From Natronomonas gomsonensis (GTDB lineage: Archaea; Halobacteriota; Halobacteria; Halobacteriales; Haloarculaceae), in NCBI RefSeq assembly GCF_013391635.1, contig NZ_JACAWU010000002.1, positions 1 through 64,000 on the forward strand: DNA of 64,000 bases, in the 5' to 3' direction. A program made the translations under genes and the position numbers. Below the pieces are notes generated by a model. The model saw only the letters and a program-made list of their open reading frames with translations. It had not been told where the DNA came from and did no database searches. Below, piece after piece: positions 43,534 to 51,447 of this stretch; the first letter of the stretch is position 1, and every line of letters starts with the position of its first letter.

Positions 43534-44379
43534 TCACTCCGAGGCACGGTGTCGCTCCATGATGCGCTCGGCACGGGCGATGAGCGGCGCGTCTATCATC
43601 TCGTCGTCGACCCGGAACACGCCGCGTCCGTCGGCCTCGGCGTCATCGCGGGCCTCCAGTACCGTTTCGGCCCATTCGACTTCCTCGCCGTCGGGCGTGA
43701 ACGCCTCGTTGATGACCGCCACCTGTGCCGGGTGGATGGCCATCTTCCCGTCGTAGCCCAGTTGTCCCGCAAAGCGCGTCTCCTCGGCGAGTCGGTCCGT
43801 CTCCTCGATGTCAGTGAACACGGTGTCGATTGCGTCGATTTGGGCGGCGCTGGCCGCCAAGACCACGTGTTGGCGGGCGTGAGAGACCTCGGTTCCGTCG
43901 TCGGTTCTGGTCGCGCCGATGTCCGCCGAGAGGTCCTCTGCACCGAAGGCGACGGCGTCGACGGCCGGCGTCGCGGCGATTTCCTCGGCGTGGAGTACGC
44001 CCGAGGCGGATTCACACAGGGCGATGACCGGTAGGTCGTAGCCGTGTTCGTGGAGCAGTTCGTCCATCTCGCGGACGGCGGCGGCCGAGTCGGCTTTCGG
44101 TACCATCACCGAATCGACACGGGGAGTTCCCGAAAGCGCCACCTCGATGTCCTCGTCGGCGACGCTCGGCGTCGGATTCACCCGGAGACACACCTCACAG
44201 TCGGGATCGAATTCCGGGTCGGTCAACACCCCGTTGACCGACTCGCGAGCCTCGGCTTTCCGTCCGGGAGCGACGGCGTCTTCGAGGTCGAAGACGACCG
44301 TATCGGCACCCGAACCGGGCGCCTTGTGCATCAGTGCGGGCTGGTCGGCAGGCGAGAACAGCACGCTCCTGCGGGGCAT
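43534..44379 (-). CDS. CitE/malyl-CoA lyase-like (HpcH/HpaI) protein
   Basis: About 281 residues with the CitE-family core: RSVLFSPADQPALMHKA at the start, VVFDLEDAVAPGRKAEARE (acidic metal ligands), CLRVNPTPS, SVMVPKADSAA, and FGAEDLSADIG. Haloarchaeal relatives act on malyl- or methylmalyl-CoA, including in the methylaspartate cycle. I use the ATG at 44379; a GTG at 44385 is also possible. The nearby MaoC-like and glutamate dehydrogenase genes fit such a cycle, but glutamate mutase is not in the window. Confidence 0.87.
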   Translation of the reverse strand: MPRRSVLFSPADQPALMHKAPGSGADTVVFDLEDAVAPGRKAEARESVNGVLTDPEFDPDCEVCLRVNPTPSVADEDIEVALSGTPRVDSVMVPKADSAAAVREMDELLHEHGYDLPVIALCESASGVLHAEEIAATPAVDAVAFGAEDLSADIGATRTDDGTEVSHARQHVVLAASAAQIDAIDTVFTDIEETDRLAEETRFAGQLGYDGKMAIHPAQVAVINEAFTPDGEEVEWAETVLEARDDAEADGRGVFRVDDEMIDAPLIARAERIMERHRASE

Positions 44380-44451
44380 AGCCACGCATCCGTCGCTGTG
44401 TCAAATATAACTGCCGACGAAAAAAGGGTGAAATCCGGTTCGGTCGAGACG

Positions 44452-45201
44452 TTACGCTCGGCGGACGAGGAACGCGGCGCCGAGAAGCGCGGCGAGGGCG
44501 GCGGCGACGCCGAAGCCGGGGCCGTCACCTGAGCTTTCGTCGTCACCGGAGCCGTCGTCGGTGTCAGAGTCGTCGGAGTCGTCGTCGGAGTCGCCGGATT
44601 CGGTCGCGGTCGACGTTTCCTCGGATTCGGTCGCCGTCGGCGTGCTGTCGGTGTCGTCGCCGGAGTCACCGTCGACGATGGCGAAGGACTCCGTCTGGCT
44701 GTCCTCGCTGTCCGGCGCGTCGCTGCCGAGACGCTCGCTGTCCGAGGAGACCACGTCGTAGGTCAGGCCCTCGGTCGTCGTCGCGTTCTCGGTGTCGAGT
44801 TGGACCAACTCGAGGGACTCGACGGTGAAGGCGGTCTCGTTGTCCTGTACGTCGAACGTCAGTCGAACGACCGTGTTGCCGTTGTTCTGGTTGCTGTTCT
44901 GGTCGGTGACGTTGGCGTTCGTGACGTTCGCGTCGTCGATGTCGACGTTGAGGCTGTCGACGCCGACGTCGGCGGTTTCGAGGGCGGTCACGTTGACGTA
45001 CACGTCGACGCCGTCCGCACCGGGGTCGGTGTTGGTCACCTCGATGTCGCTTACGGTCTGTGTCTCATCGCCCGTCTCGATGTCCTCGACCGTTCCGGCC
45101 GGTTCGGTCACGTCGGCCCCAGCGGCGACGCCCGCACTCCCGACCACCGAGAGTGCGACGAGCGCCGCGAGTGCGACCGTTTTGAAGGTAGTATGGTTCA
45201 T
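44452..45201 (-). CDS. Secreted surface protein with PGF-CTERM sorting signal
   Basis: A 249-residue exported protein. It has an N-terminal signal peptide (MNHTTFKTVALAALVALSVV), a beta-rich body with several possible N-glycosylation sites (NVTDQNSN, ENATTTEG), a Thr/Ser/Asp/Glu-rich linker and a C-terminal PGF-CTERM signal GPGFGVAAALAALLGAAFL with a basic end RRA, as removed by archaeosortase. The ATG at 45201 begins the signal peptide; the longer frame is unlikely. Confidence 0.85.
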   Translation of the reverse strand: MNHTTFKTVALAALVALSVVGSAGVAAGADVTEPAGTVEDIETGDETQTVSDIEVTNTDPGADGVDVYVNVTALETADVGVDSLNVDIDDANVTNANVTDQNSNQNNGNTVVRLTFDVQDNETAFTVESLELVQLDTENATTTEGLTYDVVSSDSERLGSDAPDSEDSQTESFAIVDGDSGDDTDSTPTATESEETSTATESGDSDDDSDDSDTDDGSGDDESSGDGPGFGVAAALAALLGAAFLVRRA

Positions 45202-45356
45202 GATTGAAGCGGGAACGACAGCGGAGCTGTCGTCGTATCGAGCTGACATATTCGAGACGTATATGTTTTGTTGCTTTCGATAGGACTAGTTTGTGAACTA
45301 TCACCAAACGGTGGTCCGTCGGTAGCGTTTAGTCGGCGGCCGCCCTCGCCCGTCGC

Positions 45357-45815
45357 ATGACGGGACTGTACTACGAGGAGTTCGAGGTGGGCCAGACCAT
45401 CGAACACGACAAGCGACGGACGATAAGCGAATCGGACAACCAGGACTTCTGTGATATGACGATGAACCAACAGCCGCTGCACCTCGATGCCGACTTCGCG
45501 GCGGACACCCAGTTCGGCCGGCGACTCGTCAACGGGCTCTACACGATGAGTCTCGCCGTCGCGCTGTCGGTTCCTGACACCACCGACGGCACCATCGTCG
45601 CCAACCTCGGCTACGACAACGTCGAACATCCCAACCCGGTCTTCCACGGCGATACGGTGTACGCTCAAACGACGGTCACCGACAAACGCGAGACCAGCGA
45701 CGGCGAGCGCGGCATCGTCGAGATGCACCTCGAAGTGTTCAAAGTCGACGACCCCGACGACACCCTGGTCTGTGAACTCGACCGGACGGCGCTGTCGCTG
45801 AAGCGACCGGAGTGA
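45357..45815 (+). CDS. MaoC-family dehydratase (mesaconyl-CoA hydratase-like)
   Basis: A 152-residue hotdog-fold hydratase with YYEEFEVGQTIEHDKRR near the start, the catalytic-type region DADFAADTQFGRRLVNGL and a second half NPVFHGDTVYAQTTV. Family members hydrate enoyl-CoA or mesaconyl-CoA. It lies on the opposite strand to citE with the surface-protein gene between. Confidence 0.87.
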   Translation: MTGLYYEEFEVGQTIEHDKRRTISESDNQDFCDMTMNQQPLHLDADFAADTQFGRRLVNGLYTMSLAVALSVPDTTDGTIVANLGYDNVEHPNPVFHGDTVYAQTTVTDKRETSDGERGIVEMHLEVFKVDDPDDTLVCELDRTALSLKRPE

Positions 45816-45866
45816 CGGAATCCGCGCTGGCGTGCGTTTATCAGGGAGGCCGAACAATCCCGCGGT

Positions 45867-46400
45867 ATGTCCGCCGCCTCCACCGCCGGCAGCGCCTCCG
45901 ATTCACCGTCGCTCGATTGGCTGACGCTGGACGACGACGAAGAACTCCTGTGGTCGAGTCGCCCACACCGCAGTAGCCTCGTCCCCGCCCTCGTCGTCGG
46001 GATTCCACTGTCGTTCGTCCTCATCGGCATTCCCATCCTCCTCAGCGCGTACCTCACCTACCAGAACACCCACTACGTCGTCACCGACGCCGGCCTCTAC
46101 AAGAAGACCGGTATCCTCTCCCGTGACGTACAGAAAATCGGCTTCGACAAGGTACAGAACACCTCTTACAGCCAGTCGGCCATCGGCGGGTACTTCGGCT
46201 ACGGTAACGTCGACGTCTCGACTGCGGGCGGCAGCGGCGTCGAGATGCGGTTCCGGTCGGTGCCCGCCCCCGCCGACGTACAACAGCTCATCAACAAGCG
46301 TGTCAAATCCAAAGAGCCCGCACGCGACGACAAGAGCGAGGTTCTCGACGATGTTCTCGAAGAACTCCGGGCCATTCGCACCGCCCTCGAAGAACGATGA
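45867..46400 (+). CDS. Membrane PH-like (bPH2) domain protein
   Basis: A 177-residue protein with two membrane helices (VPALVVGIPLSFVLIGIPIL) followed by a PH-like domain: THYVVTDAGLYKKTGILSRD, then IGFDKVQNTSYSQSAIGGYF and GNVDVSTAGGSGVEMRF. A coiled-coil-like tail ends in EVLDDVLEELRAIRTALEER. It overlaps the next gene by 4 bp, and both share the same architecture, so they probably form one membrane complex. Confidence 0.85.
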   Translation: MSAASTAGSASDSPSLDWLTLDDDEELLWSSRPHRSSLVPALVVGIPLSFVLIGIPILLSAYLTYQNTHYVVTDAGLYKKTGILSRDVQKIGFDKVQNTSYSQSAIGGYFGYGNVDVSTAGGSGVEMRFRSVPAPADVQQLINKRVKSKEPARDDKSEVLDDVLEELRAIRTALEER

Positions 46401-46936
46401 CCGAAGCGTGGCTGTCCCTCGAAGCCGGCGAGGCAGTCGAGTGGGAGGCCAGTCCACGGCTGATGCGCACCGCCCCGGCTATCGCCGTCAGCCTCGCACT
46501 CGTGGCCGCGGCCATCGGCGGGTCGTTCGTCGTCGACCGGTTGGCTCTCGGGCTGTTGGCCATCGCCCCACTCCCCGGCGCGTATGCGTATCTCAGAGTC
46601 ACCAACACGCGATTCGTCCTCACGAACCGTGCGCTGTACCGCAAGAGCGGTGTCCTCGGCATCGACGTCCGGACGGTCGAACTCGACCGCGTCCAGAACA
46701 GCACCTCCTCGCAGGGTATCCTCGGAACGGCGTTCGGCTACGGGAACGTCGCCGTCGACGTCGCGGGCGGTGCCGACCTCCGGCTGTTCGACATCTACGG
46801 CCCCGACGACGTTCGGGCCGACGTCGAACGCCTCGCCGGGCGCAGCGACGAGATTCCCGGCACGCTCGAACAGTGGCAGAGCGTCCGGGAGGAACTTCGG
46901 GCCATCCGTCGGGAACTCGACGGTCAGCCGAAGTAG
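46397..46936 (+). CDS. Membrane PH-like (bPH2) domain protein
   Basis: A 179-residue paralogue of the previous protein: two helices, then VTNTRFVLTNRALYRKSGVL, VELDRVQNSTSSQGILG and GNVAVDVAGGADLRLFDIYG, with a C-terminal helix EELRAIRREL. The 3' end overlaps the convergent redoxin gene by 13 bp. Confidence 0.85.
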   Translation: MTEAWLSLEAGEAVEWEASPRLMRTAPAIAVSLALVAAAIGGSFVVDRLALGLLAIAPLPGAYAYLRVTNTRFVLTNRALYRKSGVLGIDVRTVELDRVQNSTSSQGILGTAFGYGNVAVDVAGGADLRLFDIYGPDDVRADVERLAGRSDEIPGTLEQWQSVREELRAIRRELDGQPK

Positions 46937-47454
46937 GCGTCGTAGTCGACGGCGACGTCCGTTTCGAGGTTCGGAAACATCTCGCCGAGTACCTCGGCGA
47001 CCGCCTCGACCGGCGAGGGGTCACTCGGCGCGAAGGCGTCGTTGGTCGTCCAGGCGAACTCGACAGTCCAGTCGCTGTTGAGGAGAAACGCCGCCCGCTT
47101 CGGCGGTCCGTAGTGGCCTTCCCACTCCTCGTAGCGGACGCCGTAGTACTCCGCGGCACTGCCACCGTCTCCGAGTAAGACCAACGGCAGGTCGTAGTCG
47201 TCGGCGTAGGCTGCCGACGCGTAGATGCTGTCCATCGAGACGCCCCACACCTGCAGCCCCTCGTGGCCGTGCCAGCCGGCGTCGCGAATCGCACACAGTT
47301 CCGCCGTCGCAGTCGGCAGGAACGTCGAGGGAAAGAACCACAACAGCACGGCGTCGCCCGCCTCGATGGGCTTGAACAGTTCGTACACGGCGGGCGACCC
47401 CCCTTCGACGCCCGGCAGCGCGAAATCCGGCCCCGTCTGTCCCTCGCGTATCAT
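46924..47454 (-). CDS. Redoxin-domain protein lacking the peroxidatic cysteine
   Basis: A 176-residue AhpC/TSA-fold protein. The motif equivalent to TPxCTxE is here FLPTATAELCAIRDAG: the catalytic Cys position is Ala, while the Cys five residues later, which in Bcp-type enzymes is the resolving Cys, is present. It has the usual strand VLLWFFPS and GVSMDSIYASAAYADDY. Ordinary peroxidase activity is thus unlikely unless that second Cys takes over. Confidence 0.8.
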   Translation of the reverse strand: MIREGQTGPDFALPGVEGGSPAVYELFKPIEAGDAVLLWFFPSTFLPTATAELCAIRDAGWHGHEGLQVWGVSMDSIYASAAYADDYDLPLVLLGDGGSAAEYYGVRYEEWEGHYGPPKRAAFLLNSDWTVEFAWTTNDAFAPSDPSPVEAVAEVLGEMFPNLETDVAVDYDAYFG

Positions 47455-47516
47455 ACTGGGTCTGGTCGCCGTGTCGTCTTGGGTGTGCTGCCTGCGGAAA
47501 CGGTACTCGGACGAAA

Positions 47517-49220
47517 TTACAGAACCGTGCCGTGTTTCTTCGAGGGACGGTCCTTCTCGACGTCTTCGTAGAAGCTAAATCGGTTGGTGAGTTCCTCTCG
47601 GAGCGTCGATGGGGGAATGATTTCGTCGATGACGACTTCGCTGGCCATCCGACGAACGTCGATGTCCTCGCGGTACTCCTTGCGGAGTTGTTGCTCCATC
47701 TCCTTGCGTTCCTCTTCGTCGTCGATGTCGGCCAGTTTGTTCGCGTACACCGCGTTGATGGCGGCTTCCGGTCCCATGATTCCGATTTCACCCGACGGGA
47801 GTGCGATGGTCGATTCGGGGTCGTAGGCCGGCCCCGACATCGCGTAGATGCCGGCGCCGTAGGCTTTCCGGACGACGACCGACTGCTTCGGCACCGTCGC
47901 CTCCGAGGTGGCGTAAATCATCTTCTTGCCCTTCTCGAGGATAGCCTCCTTTTCGACCTGCGAGCCGGCCATGAAGCCGGGCGTGTCACATAGATACAAC
48001 AGCGGGACGTTGTAGGCGTCGCACTTCCAGGCGAACTGAGCGGCCTTCTCGGCGGAGTCGGGGAAGATGGCGCCGGCGCGCTCGGCGGGCTGATTTGCGA
48101 TGATGCCGACCGACCGGCCGTCGAGGTGGGCAAAGCCGGTCACGATTTCGGGGCCGTACTCCGGTTGGAGTTCGAAGAAGGAGTCCCGGTCGACGACCCG
48201 CTCGATGAGGTCACGGATGTCGTAGCCCTTGTTCGGTTCCTGTGGAATGACCGAGTCGATACCCTCGGGGGAGCGTTTCGGTGGCTTCGGGTTCGCCTGT
48301 GGCGGCTTCTCGTCGGCGTTATCCGGGAGATACTGGACGAGTTGGGAGACGAGTTGGCGGGCGTGTTGTTCGTCGCGTGCGATGAGGTCGGCGCTGCCGG
48401 ATTCGGTGGTGTGCATCCGCGCGCCGCCGAGGTCCTGCATGTCGATTTGTTCGCCGGTGACCATCTCGACCATCCGCGGGCTGGCGATGGCCATCGCGCT
48501 CATCCCCTCGACCATGATGGTGAAATCGGCGAAGACGGGGGTGTAGGCCGCGCCAGCGATACAGGGGCCGTACAGGACACAAATCTGTGGGACGCGTCCC
48601 GAGAGCCGCGAGTGGTTGTAGTAGTACTTGCCGATACCCTCGCGGTTGGCGAAGAACTCGGTCTGTTTGTCGATGCGGCCGCCGGAGGAGTCCATCAGGT
48701 ACAGCACGGGTTTGCCGGTCTTCAGCGCGCGCTGTTGCATTCGGAGGAACTTCTCACAACCGCGTGCGGCCATCGACCCGGCCTTGACGGTGAAGTCGTT
48801 GGCCATGAAGTGAACGTCTCGTCCCTCGAAGTCGGCGGCACCGGTCAGTAGACCGTCGGCCGGAAGCCTGTCGTCGGCGTCGAAGGCGGCGAACTTCCCG
48901 TCCTCGAAGGCGAGGCCGTCCTCGCCGAACCACAACTCGAGGCGGTCCCGGACGAACAGTTTCCCCTGGTCGCCGAGGCGCTCTTTGTACTTCTCGGGGC
49001 CGCCCAACTCGATGTCCTCGATTTGTTCGCGGAGCAGCTCCTCGCGTTCGGTCGGCCCGAGGTCGTCCTCGATGGGCGAGAGGTCGGCCTCGCTCGTCGC
49101 TGCCGGTTCGTCGTCGTCGCCGACGAACACCTCCACGTCTGTTTCGGCGTGGTTCGCCATCGCCTGTGCGATGGCCTCTGCCTCTTCGATGCTCGCGTCG
49201 TCCCCGATACGAACTTTCAT
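47517..49220 (-). CDS. pccB: Acyl-CoA carboxylase carboxyltransferase (PccB-like) with small N-terminal domain
   Basis: Carboxyltransferase of a biotin-dependent acetyl-/propionyl-CoA carboxylase. The main part has MDSSGGRIDKQTEFF, CVLYGPCIAGAAYTPVF, GIIANQPAERAGAIF and LCDTPGFMAGSQVEKEAIL, all typical. At 567 residues it is longer than the usual ~515. The first 55 residues (VRIGDDASIEEAEAIAQAMA...) look like a separate small domain, similar in style to haloarchaeal PccX. An upstream GTG at 49244 is possible. The biotin subunit is not adjacent. Confidence 0.9.
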   Translation of the reverse strand: MKVRIGDDASIEEAEAIAQAMANHAETDVEVFVGDDDEPAATSEADLSPIEDDLGPTEREELLREQIEDIELGGPEKYKERLGDQGKLFVRDRLELWFGEDGLAFEDGKFAAFDADDRLPADGLLTGAADFEGRDVHFMANDFTVKAGSMAARGCEKFLRMQQRALKTGKPVLYLMDSSGGRIDKQTEFFANREGIGKYYYNHSRLSGRVPQICVLYGPCIAGAAYTPVFADFTIMVEGMSAMAIASPRMVEMVTGEQIDMQDLGGARMHTTESGSADLIARDEQHARQLVSQLVQYLPDNADEKPPQANPKPPKRSPEGIDSVIPQEPNKGYDIRDLIERVVDRDSFFELQPEYGPEIVTGFAHLDGRSVGIIANQPAERAGAIFPDSAEKAAQFAWKCDAYNVPLLYLCDTPGFMAGSQVEKEAILEKGKKMIYATSEATVPKQSVVVRKAYGAGIYAMSGPAYDPESTIALPSGEIGIMGPEAAINAVYANKLADIDDEEERKEMEQQLRKEYREDIDVRRMASEVVIDEIIPPSTLREELTNRFSFYEDVEKDRPSKKHGTVL

Positions 49221-49288
49221 ACGTGCATCGTCAAGCGTTGCCACTAAACCGTTTTCCCTCGGGAAGAAATAAAAAATACGTTCTTCGT

Positions 49289-50143
49289 TTATTCAGGGAG
49301 AGCCGACTCCAATCGGTCGATGTAGCCGCTGTCACCGACGAACAGTGGCGTTCGCTCGTGGAGGTCGTCGGGCGTGCAGTCCAGAAGCGACCGCTCGCCG
49401 TTCGATGACGCTCCGCCCGCCGACTCGACGATGTGGGCGATTGGGTGGCCCTCGAACAGCAGTCGGAGTTTCCCCTCGGGCCGGTCCCGCAGTCCGGGGT
49501 AGCCGAAAATTCCGCCGTAGGTGAGTACCTGATTTACGTCCCCTATCATCGCACCGCCGTAGCGGAGTTTGAGTTCGCCTTCGACCTCGGCGACGTAGTC
49601 GGCGAAGGCGTCGGTCCACTGGGGGACCCGGCCGCCGAAGCCGTAGACGACTGGGTTCTCCGGGAGCGTGAGGTCTTCGGTGACGACTTCGCGTTCGCCG
49701 TCGTCGATGAGTTCCTCTCGGACGACGCCGTCGCGGGCGACGACCATCGTCGTGATGGGGCCGTACAGTACGAACCCGGAGGCGACGAGGTTCCGCCCCG
49801 AGGTCGGCAACGGCTCGTCGTAGACGCCGAACAGCGTTCCCATCGTGTTGTTGGACTTCAGATTCGAGGAACCGTCGAGTGGGTCACAGGCGACGTGGTA
49901 TGCGCTTTCGTCGGTTCCGCGTTCGACGACCGTGTCCCGTTCCTCGCTGGCGTAACTGCCCACCGAATCGATGTCCAGCAGTCGCTCTTCGAGCAGTTCG
50001 TCGGCGTAGATGTCGGCGGCGAGCTGCTGCTCGCCGGAGGGGTTCGCTCCCGATTCGTAGACGCGCCGCCCGACGAGCCCGTCCCGTACCTCCGGCGCCG
50101 TCGAGGCGACGGCATCCAGTATCGACTCGATAGCATCGGCCAT
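49289..50143 (-). CDS. fbp: Fructose-1,6-bisphosphatase
   Basis: A 284-residue class I FBPase of gluconeogenesis. The metal and phosphate motif is CDPLDGSSNLKSNN; also SEERDTVVE and the substrate motif KLRLLFEGHPIAHIVESAGG are complete. It starts 1 bp after the stop codon of the aldolase gene, so the two gluconeogenic enzymes are encoded in one operon. Confidence 0.95.
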   Translation of the reverse strand: MADAIESILDAVASTAPEVRDGLVGRRVYESGANPSGEQQLAADIYADELLEERLLDIDSVGSYASEERDTVVERGTDESAYHVACDPLDGSSNLKSNNTMGTLFGVYDEPLPTSGRNLVASGFVLYGPITTMVVARDGVVREELIDDGEREVVTEDLTLPENPVVYGFGGRVPQWTDAFADYVAEVEGELKLRYGGAMIGDVNQVLTYGGIFGYPGLRDRPEGKLRLLFEGHPIAHIVESAGGASSNGERSLLDCTPDDLHERTPLFVGDSGYIDRLESALPE

Positions 50144-50938
50144 CTATTCGGCCGCCGCGAGCGCCTCGTCGACGCTCGTCTCCTCGAAGATGACCTTCTC
50201 GAGGGCGTCGAGGATGCGCGTGGGGTCCTCGCGCTGCCAGACGTTCCGGCCGACAGCGAGACCCTTTCCGCCCGCATCGATGGTCTCCTTGACGGAGGCG
50301 AGGAACTCGCGGTCAGTCGTCTTCGAGCCGCCGGACATGACAACCTTCGTCCGGCCGGCCATCCGGACGGCGTCCTCCATGGCCTCCTGACTGCCCGGAT
50401 GCTTGACCTTCGCCACGTCGGCACCCAACTCCAGTGCCAGCCGTGCGGCATACGAGATGGTGTCGGGCTTGGTGTCGTTCTTCAGCCCCTGCCCGCGCGG
50501 GTACGACCACATGACGACCGGGAGGTCGTGTTCGCGGGCGGCCTCCTGGGCGTCGCGGAACTCCTCGGCCATCTCGACTTCGTTGTTCGAACCGCCGTAC
50601 AGCGTGAAGCCGACCGACGACGCGCCGACCTCGGCAGCGTAGTCGACGGTGCAGTTGACCGCCGAATCCGGCTCGCCCATCCAGAGGTTCGACGTGCCGT
50701 TGAGTTTCATCAGCAGGTCTACGTCCTCGGAGTAGGAGGGGTAGTAGGCTTCGGCGATGCCCTTCTGGACGGCGACCGACGTAACGGCAGGGTGGGTCGC
50801 CGCCTCGAAGGTCCGTTCGGGGTCCGCGCTCTCGGGGACGCCACGGAAGTCGACGGGGCCGTGTTCGAGCCCGTGGTCGTAGGCGAGGATGAGCGCTTTC
50901 CCGTCCCGGCACAGCGGGGTGTCGTCGATGGGAATCAT
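50144..50938 (-). CDS. Archaeal class I fructose-bisphosphate aldolase
   Basis: A 264-residue Schiff-base aldolase of the DhnA/FbaB type. It has LILAYDHGLEHGPVDF, VVMWSYPRGQG, DVAKVKHPGSQEAMEDAV with the likely Schiff-base Lys, and VMSGGSKTTDREF, GKGLAVGRNVWQREDP for phosphate binding. The start is at 50938 (MIPIDDTPLC); the longer frame covers an AT-rich region and is not conserved. Confidence 0.94.
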   Translation of the reverse strand: MIPIDDTPLCRDGKALILAYDHGLEHGPVDFRGVPESADPERTFEAATHPAVTSVAVQKGIAEAYYPSYSEDVDLLMKLNGTSNLWMGEPDSAVNCTVDYAAEVGASSVGFTLYGGSNNEVEMAEEFRDAQEAAREHDLPVVMWSYPRGQGLKNDTKPDTISYAARLALELGADVAKVKHPGSQEAMEDAVRMAGRTKVVMSGGSKTTDREFLASVKETIDAGGKGLAVGRNVWQREDPTRILDALEKVIFEETSVDEALAAAE

Positions 50939-51447
50939 ACGGTCGACTGTCCGATGAGGCGGACAAAGAAGATTCTGGTATGGGTGGTCCGAACGGAGTG
51001 TGGCCTCCGTACGCGAACGCGGGGTAAAAAAGCTCGAGCTACGAATCAAAATCGAGCCATGAATCGAATTATCGAATACATTGAAATAACAGTGAACTAT
51101 GGTTTTGGCTGTCGAAGCAACAATTCGGAAGTGAAATATAGTTGGTAAACACGGGAAATGTAGAACGGAATCGCCGCTTGGACGAGAGCCAATGGGTGTG
51201 TCATTTGTTACCAAACTCGGGGCCCAGGATACATCGTATTTGGTTCTGAACACCATACTGAGTGTTTAGAGACCGTGTACTCGCCGAATATGCAGTAAGC
51301 CGAACCAACGCCGAGTAAGGTCGACTTTTGAACTGGCCCCCGTGTTTCGAAAGCGGACCGTTTCTGTGAAAATACAGTCATACTACTGATAGAAACGCTG
51401 AACGATTGGTCCCTGTTTAACCATCCGGGAGCATCCACTGGGACGCA
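50939..51447. other. AT-rich gene-free region
   Basis: About 510 bp lower in GC than its surroundings. I see no gene, tRNA or insertion-sequence end. The right end holds the promoter of the DUF4397 gene (TATA-like TTTAA near 51416). Confidence 0.55.
51416..51420 (+). promoter_or_regulatory. TATA-like box of the DUF4397 gene
   Basis: TTTAA lies 28-32 bp before the ATG at 51448. Confidence 0.4.

Noticed and set aside
43534..45815. Complete methylaspartate cycle
   Set aside because: CitE-like, MaoC-like and glutamate dehydrogenase genes fit, but glutamate mutase and methylaspartate ammonia-lyase are not in the window.
49433..51148. 571-residue plus-strand frame
   Set aside because: Shadow of the fructose-1,6-bisphosphatase and aldolase genes; no recognisable motifs.
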